A model generated the notes under the pieces. That model did no database searches. It saw nothing but the letters and a program-made list of their open reading frames with translations, and had not been told where the DNA came from. 64,000 bases of DNA from contig CANLPZ010000001.1 of the NCBI GenBank assembly GCA_947493145.1, positions 1,013,501-1,077,500 on the forward strand, written 5' to 3'. This stretch comes from an uncultured Paracoccaceae bacterium. GTDB taxonomy: Bacteria > Pseudomonadota > Alphaproteobacteria > Rhodobacterales > Rhodobacteraceae. Shown piece by piece: positions 17,698-27,369 of this stretch. Positions within the stretch are counted from its first letter, which is position 1. Each line of letters begins with the position of its first letter. A program made the position numbers and the translations under genes.

Positions 17698-19005
17698 TCA
17701 ACTGTTCCGCTTGGCGCGAAGTTTGACAAAGAAATCGAGCCGCTTTTTCAATTCGCGTTCAAACCCGCGATCAACGGGACTGTAATACACCCCGCGTTTC
17801 ATCCCGTCGGGGAAATAGTTTTGACCACTAAACCCATCTTCTTCGTTGTGGTCGTATTGGTAACCGTCTCCGTATCCCAAATCTTTCATCATCGATGTTG
17901 GCGCGTTCAAAATATGTTTGGGCGGTGGTTCTGATCCGGTTTGTTTTGCCGCGGCACGCGCGTTGCGATACGCCGCATATCCAGCAGCGGTTTTTGGGGC
18001 GAGCGCCAAATAAATCACGGCCTGTGCAAGTGCCAATTCGCCCTCCGGCGACCCTAGTCGTTCGTAGGTTTCCCAAGCTTGCAAACAAATCCCTTGCGCC
18101 TGTGGATCGGCTAAAGCAATGTCTTCGACCGCCATACGGGTCAAGCGACGCGCGAGGTAACGTGGATCTTCGCCACCCTCCAACATGCGACAGAACCAAT
18201 AAAGTGCTGCATCAGGATCAGACCCGCGCACGGATTTATGCAACGCGCTGATCAGATTATAATGTTCGTCGCCTGATTTATCGTATTTCGCGGCCCGTTT
18301 CATCAATCGGGTCGACAACGCATCTGTGTTCAACTTGCCGACCACGTCCCACGCGGCGACTTGTTCAATTAGATTCAACAACGCCCGCCCATCGCCGTCC
18401 GCCATGTTTAACAATGCTTCGCGCGCCGGACCGTCCAATGGCAACGTCATGTCCAACTCTTTCTCGGCGCGTTGGGCCAGTCGTTCGAGATCTGAAAGAT
18501 CGAGCCGTTCAAGCACAAGAACCTGCGACCGCGACAACACCGCCGCATTCAATTCGAACGATGGATTCTCTGTCGTTGCGCCAACCAAAAGGATCGTTCC
18601 ATCCTCCATATGCGGTAAAAACCCGTCTTGTTGTGCCTTGTTAAAACGATGGATTTCATCAACGAATAACAGCGTGCCTTTGCCGTTGGTGCGGCGCATT
18701 TTGGCGGCCTCAAAAACTTTACGTAGTTCAGGAACACCCGTAAAAATCGCGCTGATCTGGACAAAGTGTAAATCCGTTTCGTCAGCCAATAACCGCGCGA
18801 TGGTTGTTTTTCCGACACCGGGCGGTCCCCAAAATATTAGCGACGACAGTGACCCCGATGCCAGCATGACCCCCAAAGGCGCGTCAGAACCCAAGACTTG
18901 CTCCTGTCCTATGACCTCATCCAAGGCTTTTGGACGCAATCGATCTGCCAAAGGACGAGGCCCAGCGGCAGGTTCTTGGGAAGCAGTGTCGAATAAATCA
19001 GCCAT
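17698..19005 (-). CDS. rarA: Replication-associated recombination protein A (RarA/MgsA)
   Basis: AAA+ ATPase related to clamp loaders, acting at stalled replication forks. Walker A WGPPGVGKTTIARLLA (near residue 60), Walker B LLFVDEIHRFNKAQQDGFLP, sensor 1 GATTENPSFELN, and the C-terminal tetramerisation region (SDPDAALYWFCRMLEGGEDP and DLGYGDGYQYDH) are present. 435 residues from MADLFDTASQE. The frame extends 11 residues upstream without conserved sequence. Upstream lies the terminator of the ribosomal operon. Confidence 0.95.
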   Translation of the reverse strand: MADLFDTASQEPAAGPRPLADRLRPKALDEVIGQEQVLGSDAPLGVMLASGSLSSLIFWGPPGVGKTTIARLLADETDLHFVQISAIFTGVPELRKVFEAAKMRRTNGKGTLLFVDEIHRFNKAQQDGFLPHMEDGTILLVGATTENPSFELNAAVLSRSQVLVLERLDLSDLERLAQRAEKELDMTLPLDGPAREALLNMADGDGRALLNLIEQVAAWDVVGKLNTDALSTRLMKRAAKYDKSGDEHYNLISALHKSVRGSDPDAALYWFCRMLEGGEDPRYLARRLTRMAVEDIALADPQAQGICLQAWETYERLGSPEGELALAQAVIYLALAPKTAAGYAAYRNARAAAKQTGSEPPPKHILNAPTSMMKDLGYGDGYQYDHNEEDGFSGQNYFPDGMKRGVYYSPVDRGFERELKKRLDFFVKLRAKRNS

Positions 19006-19053
19006 ACGAAAACCTACGCCGCTATTGGAAAAATGCAAAGGTTCAAAGAAAAA

Positions 19054-19075
19054 GGCCCCGCAAAACTGCGAGGCC
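19054..19075 (-). terminator. Terminator at the end of the ribosomal operon
   Basis: Eight-base stem GGCCCCGC / GCGAGGCC (one G-T pair) with a 6-base loop; on the minus strand it is followed by TTTTTCTTTG. It lies about 22 bases beyond the rplQ stop and so closes the rpsM-rpsK-rpoA-rplQ transcript. Confidence 0.82.
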
Positions 19076-19097
19076 CAAATTCAATCTAAAGAGTTCT

Positions 19098-19517
19098 TTA
19101 CTCTTCAGCAGCTTCTTCTGCTGCAACGCGTGCTTTGTCAGCTGCGCCTTTTGCGTTTACGTCGCGGTCAACCAATTCGATGATCGCCATTGGCGCCATA
19201 TCACCGTAACGGAAACCAGCTTTTAGAACACGGGTGTAACCACCGTTACGGTCTTTATAACGTGGGCCCAAAACTTCGAAAAGTTTTGCAACGTCTTTGT
19301 CTTGTTTTAGCTGAGCTGCAGCTTGACGACGGGCGTGTAAATCGCCGCGCTTACCCAATGTGATAAGCTTTTCGATCTTGCGCTTCAATTCTTTGGCTTT
19401 TGGCAAAGTTGTTTTGATCTGCTCGTGCTCGATCAATGAACCAGCCATGTTTTCGAACAACGCTTTGCGGTGCTCGTGTGTACGTTTTAGGCGACGGTAG
19501 CCTTTTGCGTGACGCAT
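19098..19517 (-). CDS. rplQ: 50S ribosomal protein L17
   Basis: 139 residues beginning [20 protein letters not shown], the invariant L17 N-terminus, with [17 protein letters not shown] and [20 protein letters not shown] further on. The acidic, Ala/Glu-rich tail is common in alphaproteobacterial L17. It lies 135 bases downstream of rpoA and ends the operon before a strong terminator. Confidence 0.97.
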   Translation of the reverse strand: MRHAKGYRRLKRTHEHRKALFENMAGSLIEHEQIKTTLPKAKELKRKIEKLITLGKRGDLHARRQAAAQLKQDKDVAKLFEVLGPRYKDRNGGYTRVLKAGFRYGDMAPMAIIELVDRDVNAKGAADKARVAAEEAAEE

Positions 19518-19652
19518 TGTAATTCTCCAATATTCGCGTTTTTGCTTTGTCTGGCAGCCGATGCGTGTCAGCCACTCTCCTTGGGGCGTTTTGCCCAGAT
19601 CGTCCCCGCCAATGCGGGCATTTTGGGTGCCCCCGAAAGGACACCCGAATTC

Positions 19653-20669
19653 TTAGAACTGATCTTCGAATTTCTTCGCAAGATCTTCGATGTTCTCTGG
19701 CGGCCAGTCCTCGACGTCCATACCAAGGTGCAGACCCATGCCAGAAAGAACCTCTTTGATCTCGTTCAAAGACTTGCGGCCAAAGTTCGGCGTACGCAGC
19801 ATTTCTGCTTCGGTCTTTTGAATTAGATCGCCGATGTAAACGATGTTGTCGTTCTTCAGGCAGTTCGCTGAACGGACAGACAGTTCCAGCTCGTCCACTT
19901 TCTTCAACAGAAGCGGGTTGAACTCAAGACCATCGTCTTCTTGTGCAGCGCCTGCGGCTTCTGGCTCGTCGAAGTTAACAAAGATTGACAACTGGTCTTG
20001 CAAAATACGTGCCGCAAAAGCGACCGCGTCATCCGCAGTGATTGACCCGTCTGTTTCAACTTTCATTGTCAGCTTGTCATAGTCCAAAACCTGACCTTCA
20101 CGGGTTGGTTGAACATCGTATGACACTTTTTTGACCGGAGAATAGATCGCATCGATCGGGATCAAACCGATTGGCGCGTCCTCTGGTTTGTTCTTTTCCG
20201 CTGCAACATAGCCTTTGCCAGTGTCGACAGTCAGCTCCATGAACAAATCGGCGCCGTCATCAAGGTGACAAATCACGTGATCTTTGTTCAGAATGTCGAT
20301 GCCCGCGCTTTCAGAGATATCTCCTGCAGTCACAACACCCGGACCTTTGGCAGAAACGCTCAGACGCTTCGGTCCTTCGACTTCCATACGGATCGCCACA
20401 CCTTTTAGGTTCAAGACGATGTCTGTTACATCTTCACGAACGCCAGCCACGCTTGAAAATTCGTGCAGAACGTTGTCGATTTGAACAGAGGTAATAGCCG
20501 CGCCCTGAAGCGACGACATCAAAACGCGACGCAGCGCGTTCCCCATTGTCAGACCAAAACCACGTTCCAATGGTTCAGCAATAACAGTTGCCTGACGTGC
20601 AGGGTCGTTACCTGGTTTTACGTCCAACTGTGTTGGCTTAATCAATTCAGCCCAGTTCTTGTGGATCAT
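19653..20669 (-). CDS. rpoA: RNA polymerase alpha subunit
   Basis: 338-residue alpha subunit. The N-terminal dimerisation domain shows [22 protein letters not shown] (in part: [17 protein letters not shown]), and the C-terminal domain, which contacts UP elements and activators, shows [13 protein letters not shown] and [15 protein letters not shown]. An in-frame Met 4 codons upstream (MEGRMIHKN) is less likely; MIHKNWAEL has a GGAGG-like sequence immediately before it. Usual position between rpsK and rplQ. Confidence 0.97.
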   Translation of the reverse strand: MIHKNWAELIKPTQLDVKPGNDPARQATVIAEPLERGFGLTMGNALRRVLMSSLQGAAITSVQIDNVLHEFSSVAGVREDVTDIVLNLKGVAIRMEVEGPKRLSVSAKGPGVVTAGDISESAGIDILNKDHVICHLDDGADLFMELTVDTGKGYVAAEKNKPEDAPIGLIPIDAIYSPVKKVSYDVQPTREGQVLDYDKLTMKVETDGSITADDAVAFAARILQDQLSIFVNFDEPEAAGAAQEDDGLEFNPLLLKKVDELELSVRSANCLKNDNIVYIGDLIQKTEAEMLRTPNFGRKSLNEIKEVLSGMGLHLGMDVEDWPPENIEDLAKKFEDQF

Positions 20670-20778
20670 GCGTCCCTCCATTCTTGCTCACCTTCCATGT
20701 CCAATAAGGCAAGCGCCCGAGGTTAAAATGACGAAACGGGACCACAGGAAATCCATGGCCCCATCCAAAAAGTTTGCC

Positions 20779-21168
20779 TTAAACGCGGCGACGCTTTGGT
20801 GGGCGACAGCCGTTGTGAGCGATTGGCGTCACGTCACGGATTGATGTGATGTTGAAACCAATTGCTGCCAAAGCACGTAGTGCAGATTCACGACCGGAAC
20901 CTGGACCTTGGACTTCGACTTCCAATGTTTTTACGCCGTGCTCTTGTGCTTTCTTACCTGCATCTTCTGCCGCCATCTGAGCCGCATAAGGTGTAGATTT
21001 ACGAGAGCCTTTGAAACCCATCGTACCAGCAGACGACCAAGAGATCGCGTTGCCCTGTACGTCAGAGATCAAGATTTTTGTGTTGTTGAAAGAAGAGTTC
21101 ACATGCGCAACACCTGCTGCGATGTTTTTAGAGACCTTCTTTTTGCCGCGTTTTACGTCACGTGCCAT
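20779..21168 (-). CDS. rpsK: 30S ribosomal protein S11
   Basis: 129 residues with the S11 signatures [36 protein letters not shown] and [18 protein letters not shown] at the C-terminus. It binds the 3' major domain of 16S rRNA on the platform. 14 bases after rpsM; an imperfect GC-rich hairpin lies in the 109-base gap before rpoA (around 20738-20762). Confidence 0.97.
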   Translation of the reverse strand: MARDVKRGKKKVSKNIAAGVAHVNSSFNNTKILISDVQGNAISWSSAGTMGFKGSRKSTPYAAQMAAEDAGKKAQEHGVKTLEVEVQGPGSGRESALRALAAIGFNITSIRDVTPIAHNGCRPPKRRRV

Positions 21169-21182
21169 AATTCAAGCCTCCC

Positions 21183-21551
21183 TTATTTCTTCTTACCAGC
21201 AATAGCCTTTGCAGGGCCTTTGCGAGTACGTGCGTTAGTTGATGTACGTTGACCACGAACCGGCAGGTTACGACGGTGACGAAGACCGCGGTAACAACCA
21301 AGGTCCATCAAACGTTTGATGTTCATTGTGACTTCACGACGCAAATCACCTTCAACGGTGTAGTTCGCATCGATGTGCTCACGAATAGATAGAACTTCGG
21401 CGTCAGACAGTTCGTTTACACGACGCGTGACGTCAATTTTCAAATCTTCACAGATTTTAGCAGCAGACGTGTGTCCGATACCGGTGATGTAAGTTAGGGC
21501 GATCGGGACCCGTTTATGGGTCGGGATGTTTACGCCAGAAATACGTGCCAC
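21183..21551 (-). CDS. rpsM: 30S ribosomal protein S13
   Basis: 122 residues, [20 protein letters not shown] at the N-terminus, helix-two-turn-helix region with [14 protein letters not shown], and the basic tail [21 protein letters not shown] (last 20 shown in part: [17 protein letters not shown]). It contacts the P-site tRNA and L5. First gene of the distal part of the operon, about 200 bases after adk, so a promoter for rpsM-rpsK-rpoA-rplQ may lie in that gap. Confidence 0.97.
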   Translation of the reverse strand: MARISGVNIPTHKRVPIALTYITGIGHTSAAKICEDLKIDVTRRVNELSDAEVLSIREHIDANYTVEGDLRREVTMNIKRLMDLGCYRGLRHRRNLPVRGQRTSTNARTRKGPAKAIAGKKK

Positions 21552-21717
21552 TTGGCTATTTCCTTTATAGTTGCGGTTCCGTAGCGCCGGAACCTTTTTT
21601 CACAACTTAGGCCCGACGGTTTTCACACCTACGGGCCGCTGTCATATTAGGTAAACTTTGCAATCAGGAGCGACCTGCCCACAAAGAATGATTCTCATAA
21701 GAGATGTGGTTCATTAA

Positions 21718-21744
21718 GGGCCTTTGACCAAAGGGTCAAGGCCC
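21718..21744 (-). terminator. Strong hairpin downstream of adk
   Basis: GGGCCTTTGACC / GGGTCAAGGCCC, twelve-base arms with one mismatch and a 3-base loop, 10 bases beyond the adk stop. The following minus-strand sequence has few T residues, so it may be a processing or stabilising hairpin rather than a full terminator. A second GGCCCG...CGGGCC pair lies around 21610-21636. Confidence 0.55.
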
Positions 21745-21754
21745 TGTAAAGGCT

Positions 21755-22330
21755 TTATGAAAGAGCTTTCGCGATATCCGCTGAAACCGCTTCGATTTCG
21801 CCCAAACCATCCACGCCTTTTAGGTTGCCTTTGGCATGGTAGTACCCAATCAACGGTGAGGTTTTTTTGTAGTATTCCATCAAGCGAATGCGCAGGCTCT
21901 CTTCGTTGTCGTCTGCACGGGCTTCGCCACCTGCAGCGACCGCTTCTTTCGCGCGATTCAGGATGCGTTCAACCAAAACTTCGTCGTTGACCTGAAGCTC
22001 GATGACCGCGTTAAGCGTTTCACCGAATTCGGCCAAAAGGTCACCCAAAGCGTCCGCTTGTGCCAATGTACGTGGAAAGCCATCGAAAATGAACCCGCCA
22101 GCCTTTTCGCCTTCTAATTTCTCACGGATCAAACCGATCACGATTTCATCCGTGACCAATTCACCGCGATCCATGACGTCAGCAACGATTTTGCCCATTT
22201 CGGTTCCAGATGTTCGCGCGGCGCGCAACATATCACCGGTGGACAATTGAATCATGTTTCGTTCTTCAACCAGACGGCTGGCTTGTGTTCCCTTACCCGC
22301 TCCGGGTGGTCCAAGAAGAATAATGTTCAT
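21755..22330 (-). CDS. adk: Adenylate kinase
   Basis: Interconverts ATP and AMP with two ADP. 191 residues. P-loop [11 protein letters not shown] at residues 7-17, AMP-binding region STGDMLRAA and [13 protein letters not shown], and LSTGD. The LID segment between residues about 122 and 140 is short, a small-type adenylate kinase as in many alphaproteobacteria. Its start overlaps the secY stop by 4 bases, the usual secY-adk coupling. Confidence 0.95.
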   Translation of the reverse strand: MNIILLGPPGAGKGTQASRLVEERNMIQLSTGDMLRAARTSGTEMGKIVADVMDRGELVTDEIVIGLIREKLEGEKAGGFIFDGFPRTLAQADALGDLLAEFGETLNAVIELQVNDEVLVERILNRAKEAVAAGGEARADDNEESLRIRLMEYYKKTSPLIGYYHAKGNLKGVDGLGEIEAVSADIAKALS

Positions 22331-23685
22331 CGGCGCGCAGGTCCTTTTTTACGTTTTTTGTTACGACCGCGCAGTTGAGATTTTTCAACCAAGCCTTCGT
22401 ATTGGTGAGCCAACAAATGTGATTGGATTTGTTGAATCGTATCCATCCCCACGGACACGATAATCAGGATCGACGTGCCGCCGAAATAGAACGGGATCGA
22501 CAATTGGCTGCGCAGAATTTCTGGAAGCAACGCGACCAATGCCAAATAGCTGGCCCCCAAAACCAACAAACGGGTCAAAACGTAGTCAAGGTATTCTGCC
22601 GTCTTTTTACCTGGGCGAATACCCGGTACGAAACCGTTTTGGTTTTTCAGGTTGTCGGCAACGTCATCGACTTTAAACGCGACTTCTTTTGTGTAGAAGA
22701 AGGTAAAGAACATGATCATCGCGGTGAAGAAAATCAAATACAGCGGCTGACCTGGCCCAAAGTAGGCCAAGATCGTTGACATGATCGGGCTCGTTGATCC
22801 GCCTGAGAATGTCGACAATGTCGTTGGCAACAACAACAAAGCCGATGCAAAGATCGCAGGGATAACACCCGCTGGGTTCACCTTGATCGGCAAATGGCTT
22901 GAACCACCATCATAAACCTTCATGCCAACCTGACGGCGGGGGTATTGGATGTGCACTTTACGCAGCGCGCGTTCCATAAACACGACAAATGCCAGCGTTA
23001 CGATCACCATCAAAATAACACCCACAATCACCGCAGGGCTGATTGCCCCAGAACGTCCTTGTGACAGGAACTGCGCCAAGGCAGCTGGGATTTCAGCAAT
23101 GATGCCAACGAAGATGATCAACGAAATACCGTTACCAATGCCGCGTGCAGTGATTTGTTCACCCAACCACATCAGGAACATTGTACCGCCAACAAGCGTC
23201 AACACACATGCCGCGCGGAAAAACAGCCCTGGATCGGATGCCAACCCGCCGGCTTCTAAAGAGACGGCAAGCCCGTATGCTTGGAAAGTCGCCAGAACAA
23301 CCGTACCGTAACGCGTGTATTGGTTCAGTTTTTTGCGACCAACTTCGCCTTCTTTTTTCAGCTGTTTCAGTGGCTCCCACATCGCGCCCAAGAGCTGAAC
23401 GATGATCGATGCAGAAATATAAGGCATGATGCCAAGCGCAAACATACCCATCCGCGACAACGCACCACCGGTGAACATTGAAAGGATACCACCGATGCCT
23501 GATGCTGCTTCTTCCATGAATGAACGCAGCGCGCTGCCATCGATACCTGGAACCGGAATATACGTTCCGATTCGGTAGATGATCAAAAGCCCAAGGGTGA
23601 AAAGGATACGTTGACGAAGCTCAGTCGCCTTGCCAATTGCGCCCCAACTAAGGTTTGACGCCATTTGTTCTGCAGCAGATGCCAT
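22327..23685 (-). CDS. secY: Protein translocase subunit SecY
   Basis: Central channel of the Sec translocon, 452 residues with ten hydrophobic helices. Recognisable blocks include [14 protein letters not shown] in the first loop, the plug region, [17 protein letters not shown], and the cytoplasmic [13 protein letters not shown]. The C-terminus is very basic ([14 protein letters not shown]). It follows rplO after a 104-base gap with a hairpin and overlaps adk. Confidence 0.97.
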   Translation of the reverse strand: MASAAEQMASNLSWGAIGKATELRQRILFTLGLLIIYRIGTYIPVPGIDGSALRSFMEEAASGIGGILSMFTGGALSRMGMFALGIMPYISASIIVQLLGAMWEPLKQLKKEGEVGRKKLNQYTRYGTVVLATFQAYGLAVSLEAGGLASDPGLFFRAACVLTLVGGTMFLMWLGEQITARGIGNGISLIIFVGIIAEIPAALAQFLSQGRSGAISPAVIVGVILMVIVTLAFVVFMERALRKVHIQYPRRQVGMKVYDGGSSHLPIKVNPAGVIPAIFASALLLLPTTLSTFSGGSTSPIMSTILAYFGPGQPLYLIFFTAMIMFFTFFYTKEVAFKVDDVADNLKNQNGFVPGIRPGKKTAEYLDYVLTRLLVLGASYLALVALLPEILRSQLSIPFYFGGTSILIIVSVGMDTIQQIQSHLLAHQYEGLVEKSQLRGRNKKRKKGPARR

Positions 23686-23707
23686 TTAAGGTCTCTTTCA
23701 ATGAAAA

Positions 23708-23738
23708 CACCGCCCTGACGGTTTCCCGAAAGGCGGTG
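23708..23738 (-). terminator. Hairpin between rplO and secY
   Basis: CACCGCC and GGCGGTG arms with an internal region that can pair partly; on the minus strand it is followed by TTTTCATT. It lies inside the operon, so it is more likely a partial terminator or processing site than an operon end. Confidence 0.5.
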
Positions 23739-23789
23739 CTAGGAAAACTTGGTTACTATGTAAGGGCCGAAGCCCCGCGTAACAAGTTG

Positions 23790-24263
23790 TTATTCAGTCG
23801 CAGACGCAGCTGTGACTTTTAGTGACCCGCCAGCTTTTTCGACAGCTTCGATCGCAGACTTGGACGCGCCAGTCACTTCGATGTTCAGCTTTGCTGTGAT
23901 ATCACCTTTAGCCAATACGCGAACACCGTCCAATTTGCGGCGAACGATGCCAGCCTCGACCAATGCGTCCTCGGTAACAGCTGCTTTGGCGTCCAGTTTC
24001 TTTTCATCAACGAATTTCTGGATCAGACCAAGGTTCACAACCGCGAATTTTTTGCGGTTCGGCTTGCTGAAACCACGCTTAGGCAAACGTTGGTACAATG
24101 GCATTTGCCCGCCTTCGAAACCTTTGATGGCTACACCAGAACGAGACTTCTGACCCTTGATACCACGACCACCAGTTTTACCAGTGCCGGAACCAACACC
24201 ACGGCCGATACGTTTACGAGGTTTTGTTGCGCCTGGGTTATCGCGCAGTTCATTCAATTTCAT
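23790..24263 (-). CDS. rplO: 50S ribosomal protein L15
   Basis: 157 residues starting [20 protein letters not shown] with the glycine-rich [20 protein letters not shown] and the [20 protein letters not shown] block. Normal partner genes are rpmD upstream and secY downstream. Here the distance back to rpmD is 1.0 kb because an oppositely oriented NYN-domain gene lies between. The message for rplO onward must therefore read across that insert or start from a promoter in 24264-24590 on the minus strand. Confidence 0.97.
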   Translation of the reverse strand: MKLNELRDNPGATKPRKRIGRGVGSGTGKTGGRGIKGQKSRSGVAIKGFEGGQMPLYQRLPKRGFSKPNRKKFAVVNLGLIQKFVDEKKLDAKAAVTEDALVEAGIVRRKLDGVRVLAKGDITAKLNIEVTGASKSAIEAVEKAGGSLKVTAASATE

Positions 24264-24599
24264 GTCGCTTCTCCTTTGCCGGAACTACCCTCCAGCGACG
24301 GAGCGGGCAAACACGGCGTTAATTGTGATTCTGTAGCCTATTTAGGCCACTGGGGGCGTGTATCCACGATTGCTCTATTTTACAAGACTATTCCCAACAA
24401 AGGCTCCTAATTTGCGCTTAAATTGCCAATTTCAAACTGAAAACCAAGTTTCAATATGGAAATATATTTCCATAGATTGTTAATGCTATATTGACATATT
24501 GGACTTATTTACAATATTTGAGATATCCACCTCATATGGTATATCCTATGAGACAGGCCGCGCTCTAGGGCGCGGCTTTTCCTTTTTTAAGGTGATTTT
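24264..24599 (+). promoter_or_regulatory. AT-rich leader of the NYN gene with promoter and hairpins
   Basis: The 336-base gap between rplO and the NYN gene is strikingly AT-rich from about 24400 on. TTGACA at 24491-24496 is followed at 17-18 bases by ATATTTG, a plausible promoter giving a start near 24525. The short leader then holds CTCATA/TATGAG (24531-24552), a partly competing GATATCC/GGTATATC pair, the terminator at 24557-24588, and a ribosome binding site AAGGTGA at 24589-24595. A minus-strand promoter for rplO may also be here, but I could not identify one with confidence. Confidence 0.45.
24557..24588 (+). terminator. Leader terminator 12 bases before the NYN gene
   Basis: Perfect 7-bp stem GCCGCGC / GCGCGGC, 6-base loop, then TTTTCCTTTTTT: a textbook intrinsic terminator. 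It lies in the leader of the NYN gene rather than behind a gene. It either ends a short plus-strand RNA starting near 24525 or acts as an attenuator. Confidence 0.75.
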
Positions 24600-25208
24600 A
24601 TGAGACGAACAAATGTTTACGTGGATGGTTTCAATTTATATCACGCGTTAGACGATTTAGGTGACGATAGCCTAAAATGGCTGTGTCTACGCAGACTTTC
24701 TGAGAGTATTATTGGTGAACGTGAGACACTAAATAGTGTGAAGTACTTTTCGGCATACGCCAATTGGATTCCAGAAGCAGCACAAAGACACAGGGCATAT
24801 GTAGATGCTTTGAAAGTCGAGGGGGTGAAGTTCATCCCGGGGCAATTCAAAAAGAAGTTTCTAAAGTGTAAGTCTTGCGGCAAACAATATCATACACACG
24901 AAGAAAAAGAGACCGACGTAAACATCGCGATCCACCTTATTCGTGACACTTTCGAAGATAGTTTTGATCGTGCTATTGTGATTTCCGCAGACACTGACAT
25001 GAGAACCGCCGTAGAAATGGCGCGGAATATTTCAGGCACCAAGTCCATAGATGTAGTTTCACCGCCAGGAAGGTTTGGAAAGGCGAGAAGCCTTTCTCCG
25101 CTATTCGCTCTTACCAAGGGCAAGATCAAAGCTGCACGTTTAAATGACGAGTACGATTTGGGTAATGGCAAAGTTGTTAAAGTGCCGAACAACTATCGTA
25201 AAATATAA
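24600..25208 (+). CDS. NYN-domain (LabA/DUF88-like, PIN-fold) predicted ribonuclease
   Basis: 202-residue protein with a NYN domain, a PIN-like nuclease fold. The acidic residues expected at the active site are visible: NVYVDGFNLYH near residue 5, EKETDVNIAIHLIRD near residue 100, and VISADTDMRTAVE near residue 124. Between the first and second lies a CKSCGKQYHTHEE segment, half of a possible zinc knuckle. Substrate is unknown; relatives include RNA endonucleases and some mobile-element or defence proteins. It sits on the plus strand inside the minus-strand spc operon, with AT-rich flanks, its own promoter-like leader and a 3' terminator. This looks like an acquired gene. Confidence 0.83.
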   Translation: MRRTNVYVDGFNLYHALDDLGDDSLKWLCLRRLSESIIGERETLNSVKYFSAYANWIPEAAQRHRAYVDALKVEGVKFIPGQFKKKFLKCKSCGKQYHTHEEKETDVNIAIHLIRDTFEDSFDRAIVISADTDMRTAVEMARNISGTKSIDVVSPPGRFGKARSLSPLFALTKGKIKAARLNDEYDLGNGKVVKVPNNYRKI

Positions 25209-25240
25209 AACGCCCCACCAAATGGCGGGGCGTTTTTTTA
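25207..25240 (+). terminator. Terminator of the NYN gene, potentially bidirectional
   Basis: AAAACGCCCC / GGGGCGTTTT stem with an inner CCA/TGG pair, followed by TTTTTTT on the plus strand. The stem begins inside the stop codon region. Read on the minus strand it is also followed by TTTTATATTTT, so it could stop ribosomal transcription arriving from rpmD. Confidence 0.8.
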
Positions 25241-25263
25241 ATCTTGTTGAAAATGAAAAGGGC

Positions 25264-25452
25264 TTAGCCTTTTTCTTCGATGATCTCGACCATGTGAGGG
25301 ATCTTCGCGATCATGCCGCGAACTGACGGTGTGTCTTCCAACTCACGTGTTTTGTTCATCTTGTTCAGGCCCAAACCGATTAGCGTTTGACGCTGTTTGG
25401 CGGGGCGACGGATCGGAGAACCGATCTGTTTTACAACGATAGTTTTCGCCAT
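25264..25452 (-). CDS. rpmD: 50S ribosomal protein L30
   Basis: 62 residues, [20 protein letters not shown] then [20 protein letters not shown], the normal L30 length and sequence. Last gene of the upstream part of the spc operon before the NYN insertion; 11 bases after rpsE. Confidence 0.96.
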   Translation of the reverse strand: MAKTIVVKQIGSPIRRPAKQRQTLIGLGLNKMNKTRELEDTPSVRGMIAKIPHMVEIIEEKG

Positions 25453-25463
25453 TGGTACGCTCC

Positions 25464-26036
25464 TTACGCTTCTGCTGCTTCAGCTTCAGCCGCAGGTGCT
25501 TCATCTTTTTTCAAGATGTCGGCAACTTTCTTACCACGACGCTGTGCAACCTGACGCGGAGAAGCTGAGTTTTTCAGCGCGTCGATTGTGGCACGGATCA
25601 TGTTGTAAGGGTTCTGCGAACCGATGGATTTAGAAACAACGTCCTGAACACCAACCATTTCGAAAACGGCACGCATTGGACCACCGGCGATGATACCAGT
25701 ACCTTGTGGTGCTGTACGCATCATAACTTTACCGGCGCCGTGGCGGCCTTCCATATCGTGGTGCAACGTACGACCCTCGCGCAGTGGCACGCGGATCATT
25801 TGACGTTTCGCTTGTTCAGTCGCTTTACGGATCGCTTCAGGTACTTCTTTCGCTTTACCTTTACCGAAACCTACGCGGCCTTTTTGGTCACCAACAACAA
25901 CCAACGCAGCAAAACCAAAGTTTTTACCACCTTTTGTTGTTTTCGACACGCGGTTGATCGCTACGAGACGATCGGCGAATTCGGGTGCTTCATCGCGATC
26001 GCGACCTTTTCCCCGACGGTTTTCACGTTCTGCCAT
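25464..26036 (-). CDS. rpsE: 30S ribosomal protein S5
   Basis: 190 residues. The dsRBD-like domain appears in [20 protein letters not shown] and [19 protein letters not shown], with the C-terminal lobe in [20 protein letters not shown]. The Ala/Glu-rich tail is typical of alphaproteobacterial S5. S5 helps decoding accuracy. Between rplR and rpmD in normal order. Confidence 0.97.
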   Translation of the reverse strand: MAERENRRGKGRDRDEAPEFADRLVAINRVSKTTKGGKNFGFAALVVVGDQKGRVGFGKGKAKEVPEAIRKATEQAKRQMIRVPLREGRTLHHDMEGRHGAGKVMMRTAPQGTGIIAGGPMRAVFEMVGVQDVVSKSIGSQNPYNMIRATIDALKNSASPRQVAQRRGKKVADILKKDEAPAAEAEAAEA

Positions 26037-26049
26037 TTTTTCCGTCTCC

Positions 26050-26409
26050 TTAGAACTTCAATCCGCCTTCACGTGCAGCATCGGCCAAAGCCTTTACCTT
26101 ACCGTGAAAGAGGAAGCCGCCGCGATCAAAGTAGCATTCTTCTACTTTTGCTTTCTTGGCGCGCTCTGCGATTGCTGCACCAACTTTCGTTGCTGCTTCG
26201 ATGTTGTTTTTGCCCACAACGCCCAAAGCTTTTTCCATAGAAGAAGCTGAAGCCAATGTGACACCGTTTACGTCGTCGATCAGCTGAACGCTGATGTTCT
26301 TGTTTGAACGGTGAACGGAAAGACGTACGCCGCCTGGGTTCCGTTTGCGAAGTTTGTTCCGAACGCGCAGGCGGCGTTTCAGAAACAGTTGTCTTTTGCT
26401 GTTTGCCAT
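26050..26409 (-). CDS. rplR: 50S ribosomal protein L18
   Basis: 119 residues, [20 protein letters not shown] at the start, [18 protein letters not shown] in the middle and [20 protein letters not shown] at the end. It binds 5S rRNA with L5. In normal order between rplF and rpsE. Confidence 0.97.
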   Translation of the reverse strand: MANSKRQLFLKRRLRVRNKLRKRNPGGVRLSVHRSNKNISVQLIDDVNGVTLASASSMEKALGVVGKNNIEAATKVGAAIAERAKKAKVEECYFDRGGFLFHGKVKALADAAREGGLKF

Positions 26410-26420
26410 GTCCTGGGTCC

Positions 26421-26954
26421 TTACTTCTTCTTACCTTCCTTGCGGAAGATATATTCGTCTTTGTACTTGATGCCTTTGCCTTTGTAAGGCTCAGGTTTAC
26501 GCCATTCGCGGATGTTCGCCGCAACTTGACCAACAAGTTGTTCATCGATGCCTTCGATCGTGATTTCTGTTGGCTTTGCAGCTGTTACAGTAACACCCGC
26601 TGGAACCTCAAAGTTCACTTCGTGAGACAGACCCAATGACAGCTTTAGGGTGTTGCCCTGCATCTGTGCACGATAACCAACACCGTTGATTTCAAGTTCT
26701 TTCTTGAAACCGTCGGTAACGCCAGCAACCAAATTTGCAACCATTGTGCGGGACATGCCCCACTGTTGGCGTGCACGCTTTGATTTACCACGTGGGTCGA
26801 TTTTGATGATGTTCTCTTCGAGAGAGATTGCCACATCGTCAGCCGCTGTGAAGGAACGAGTCCCTTTAGGACCCTTAACTTCAACGGTCTGGCCAGAAAC
26901 AGAAGCTGTTACGCCTGCTGGCAATGTGACCGGTTTTTTACCAATACGAGACAT
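26421..26954 (-). CDS. rplF: 50S ribosomal protein L6
   Basis: 177 residues from [15 protein letters not shown]. The two L6 repeats are evident, and the C-terminal signature [20 protein letters not shown] is intact. The frame extends 15 residues upstream with a Cys-rich, unconserved sequence that overlaps rpsH, so the internal Met is used. Confidence 0.97.
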   Translation of the reverse strand: MSRIGKKPVTLPAGVTASVSGQTVEVKGPKGTRSFTAADDVAISLEENIIKIDPRGKSKRARQQWGMSRTMVANLVAGVTDGFKKELEINGVGYRAQMQGNTLKLSLGLSHEVNFEVPAGVTVTAAKPTEITIEGIDEQLVGQVAANIREWRKPEPYKGKGIKYKDEYIFRKEGKKK

Positions 26955-26964
26955 TGCGCGCTCC

Positions 26965-27357
26965 TTAGAAGACCGTGCACAGCACTTCGCCGCCAACATT
27001 GGCAGAGCGTGCTGATGCGTCCGACATCACACCTTTAGATGTGCTGACAATCGACACGCCCAAGCCCTGACGGACTGTTGGAATGTCATCGGCACCCATG
27101 TAAACGCGACGACCAGGTTTTGACACCCGTTTTAGTTCACGAATTACAGGCGTACCATCGAAGTACTTTAGACCAATTTCAAAAGCAGGGTGGCCCTTTG
27201 TATCAGTGGTTTTTTCGTACCCACGGATGTAACCTTCTGCTTCCAAAACATCCAAAACCCAAGCGCGAAGCTTAGATGCTGGTGTCTCTACTGTTGATTT
27301 GCCGCGCATCTGACCATTGCGGATGCGTGTTAGCATATCGGCGATAGGATCATTCAT
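26965..27357 (-). CDS. rpsH: 30S ribosomal protein S8
   Basis: 130 residues starting [20 protein letters not shown] and ending with the S8 pattern [16 protein letters not shown] followed by [10 protein letters not shown]8 is a primary 16S rRNA binder and, in E. coli, the translational repressor of the spc operon; whether that holds here is not known. Confidence 0.97.
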   Translation of the reverse strand: MNDPIADMLTRIRNGQMRGKSTVETPASKLRAWVLDVLEAEGYIRGYEKTTDTKGHPAFEIGLKYFDGTPVIRELKRVSKPGRRVYMGADDIPTVRQGLGVSIVSTSKGVMSDASARSANVGGEVLCTVF

Positions 27358-27369
27358 TTCAAATACTCC

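Noticed and set aside
18326..19183. 285-codon plus-strand frame opposite rarA
   Set aside because: Long because of codon bias in rarA; Ser/Arg/Pro-rich and spans the rarA-rplQ terminator.
21680..21705. AATGATTCTCATAAGAG resembling an iron-regulator (Fur-like) site
   Set aside because: Only one half resembles the consensus, and the location before rpsM gives no reason for iron control.
24600..25208. NYN gene as part of a defence system
   Set aside because: There is no partner effector, helicase or toxin gene beside it; only ribosomal genes adjoin, so a defence label is not supported.
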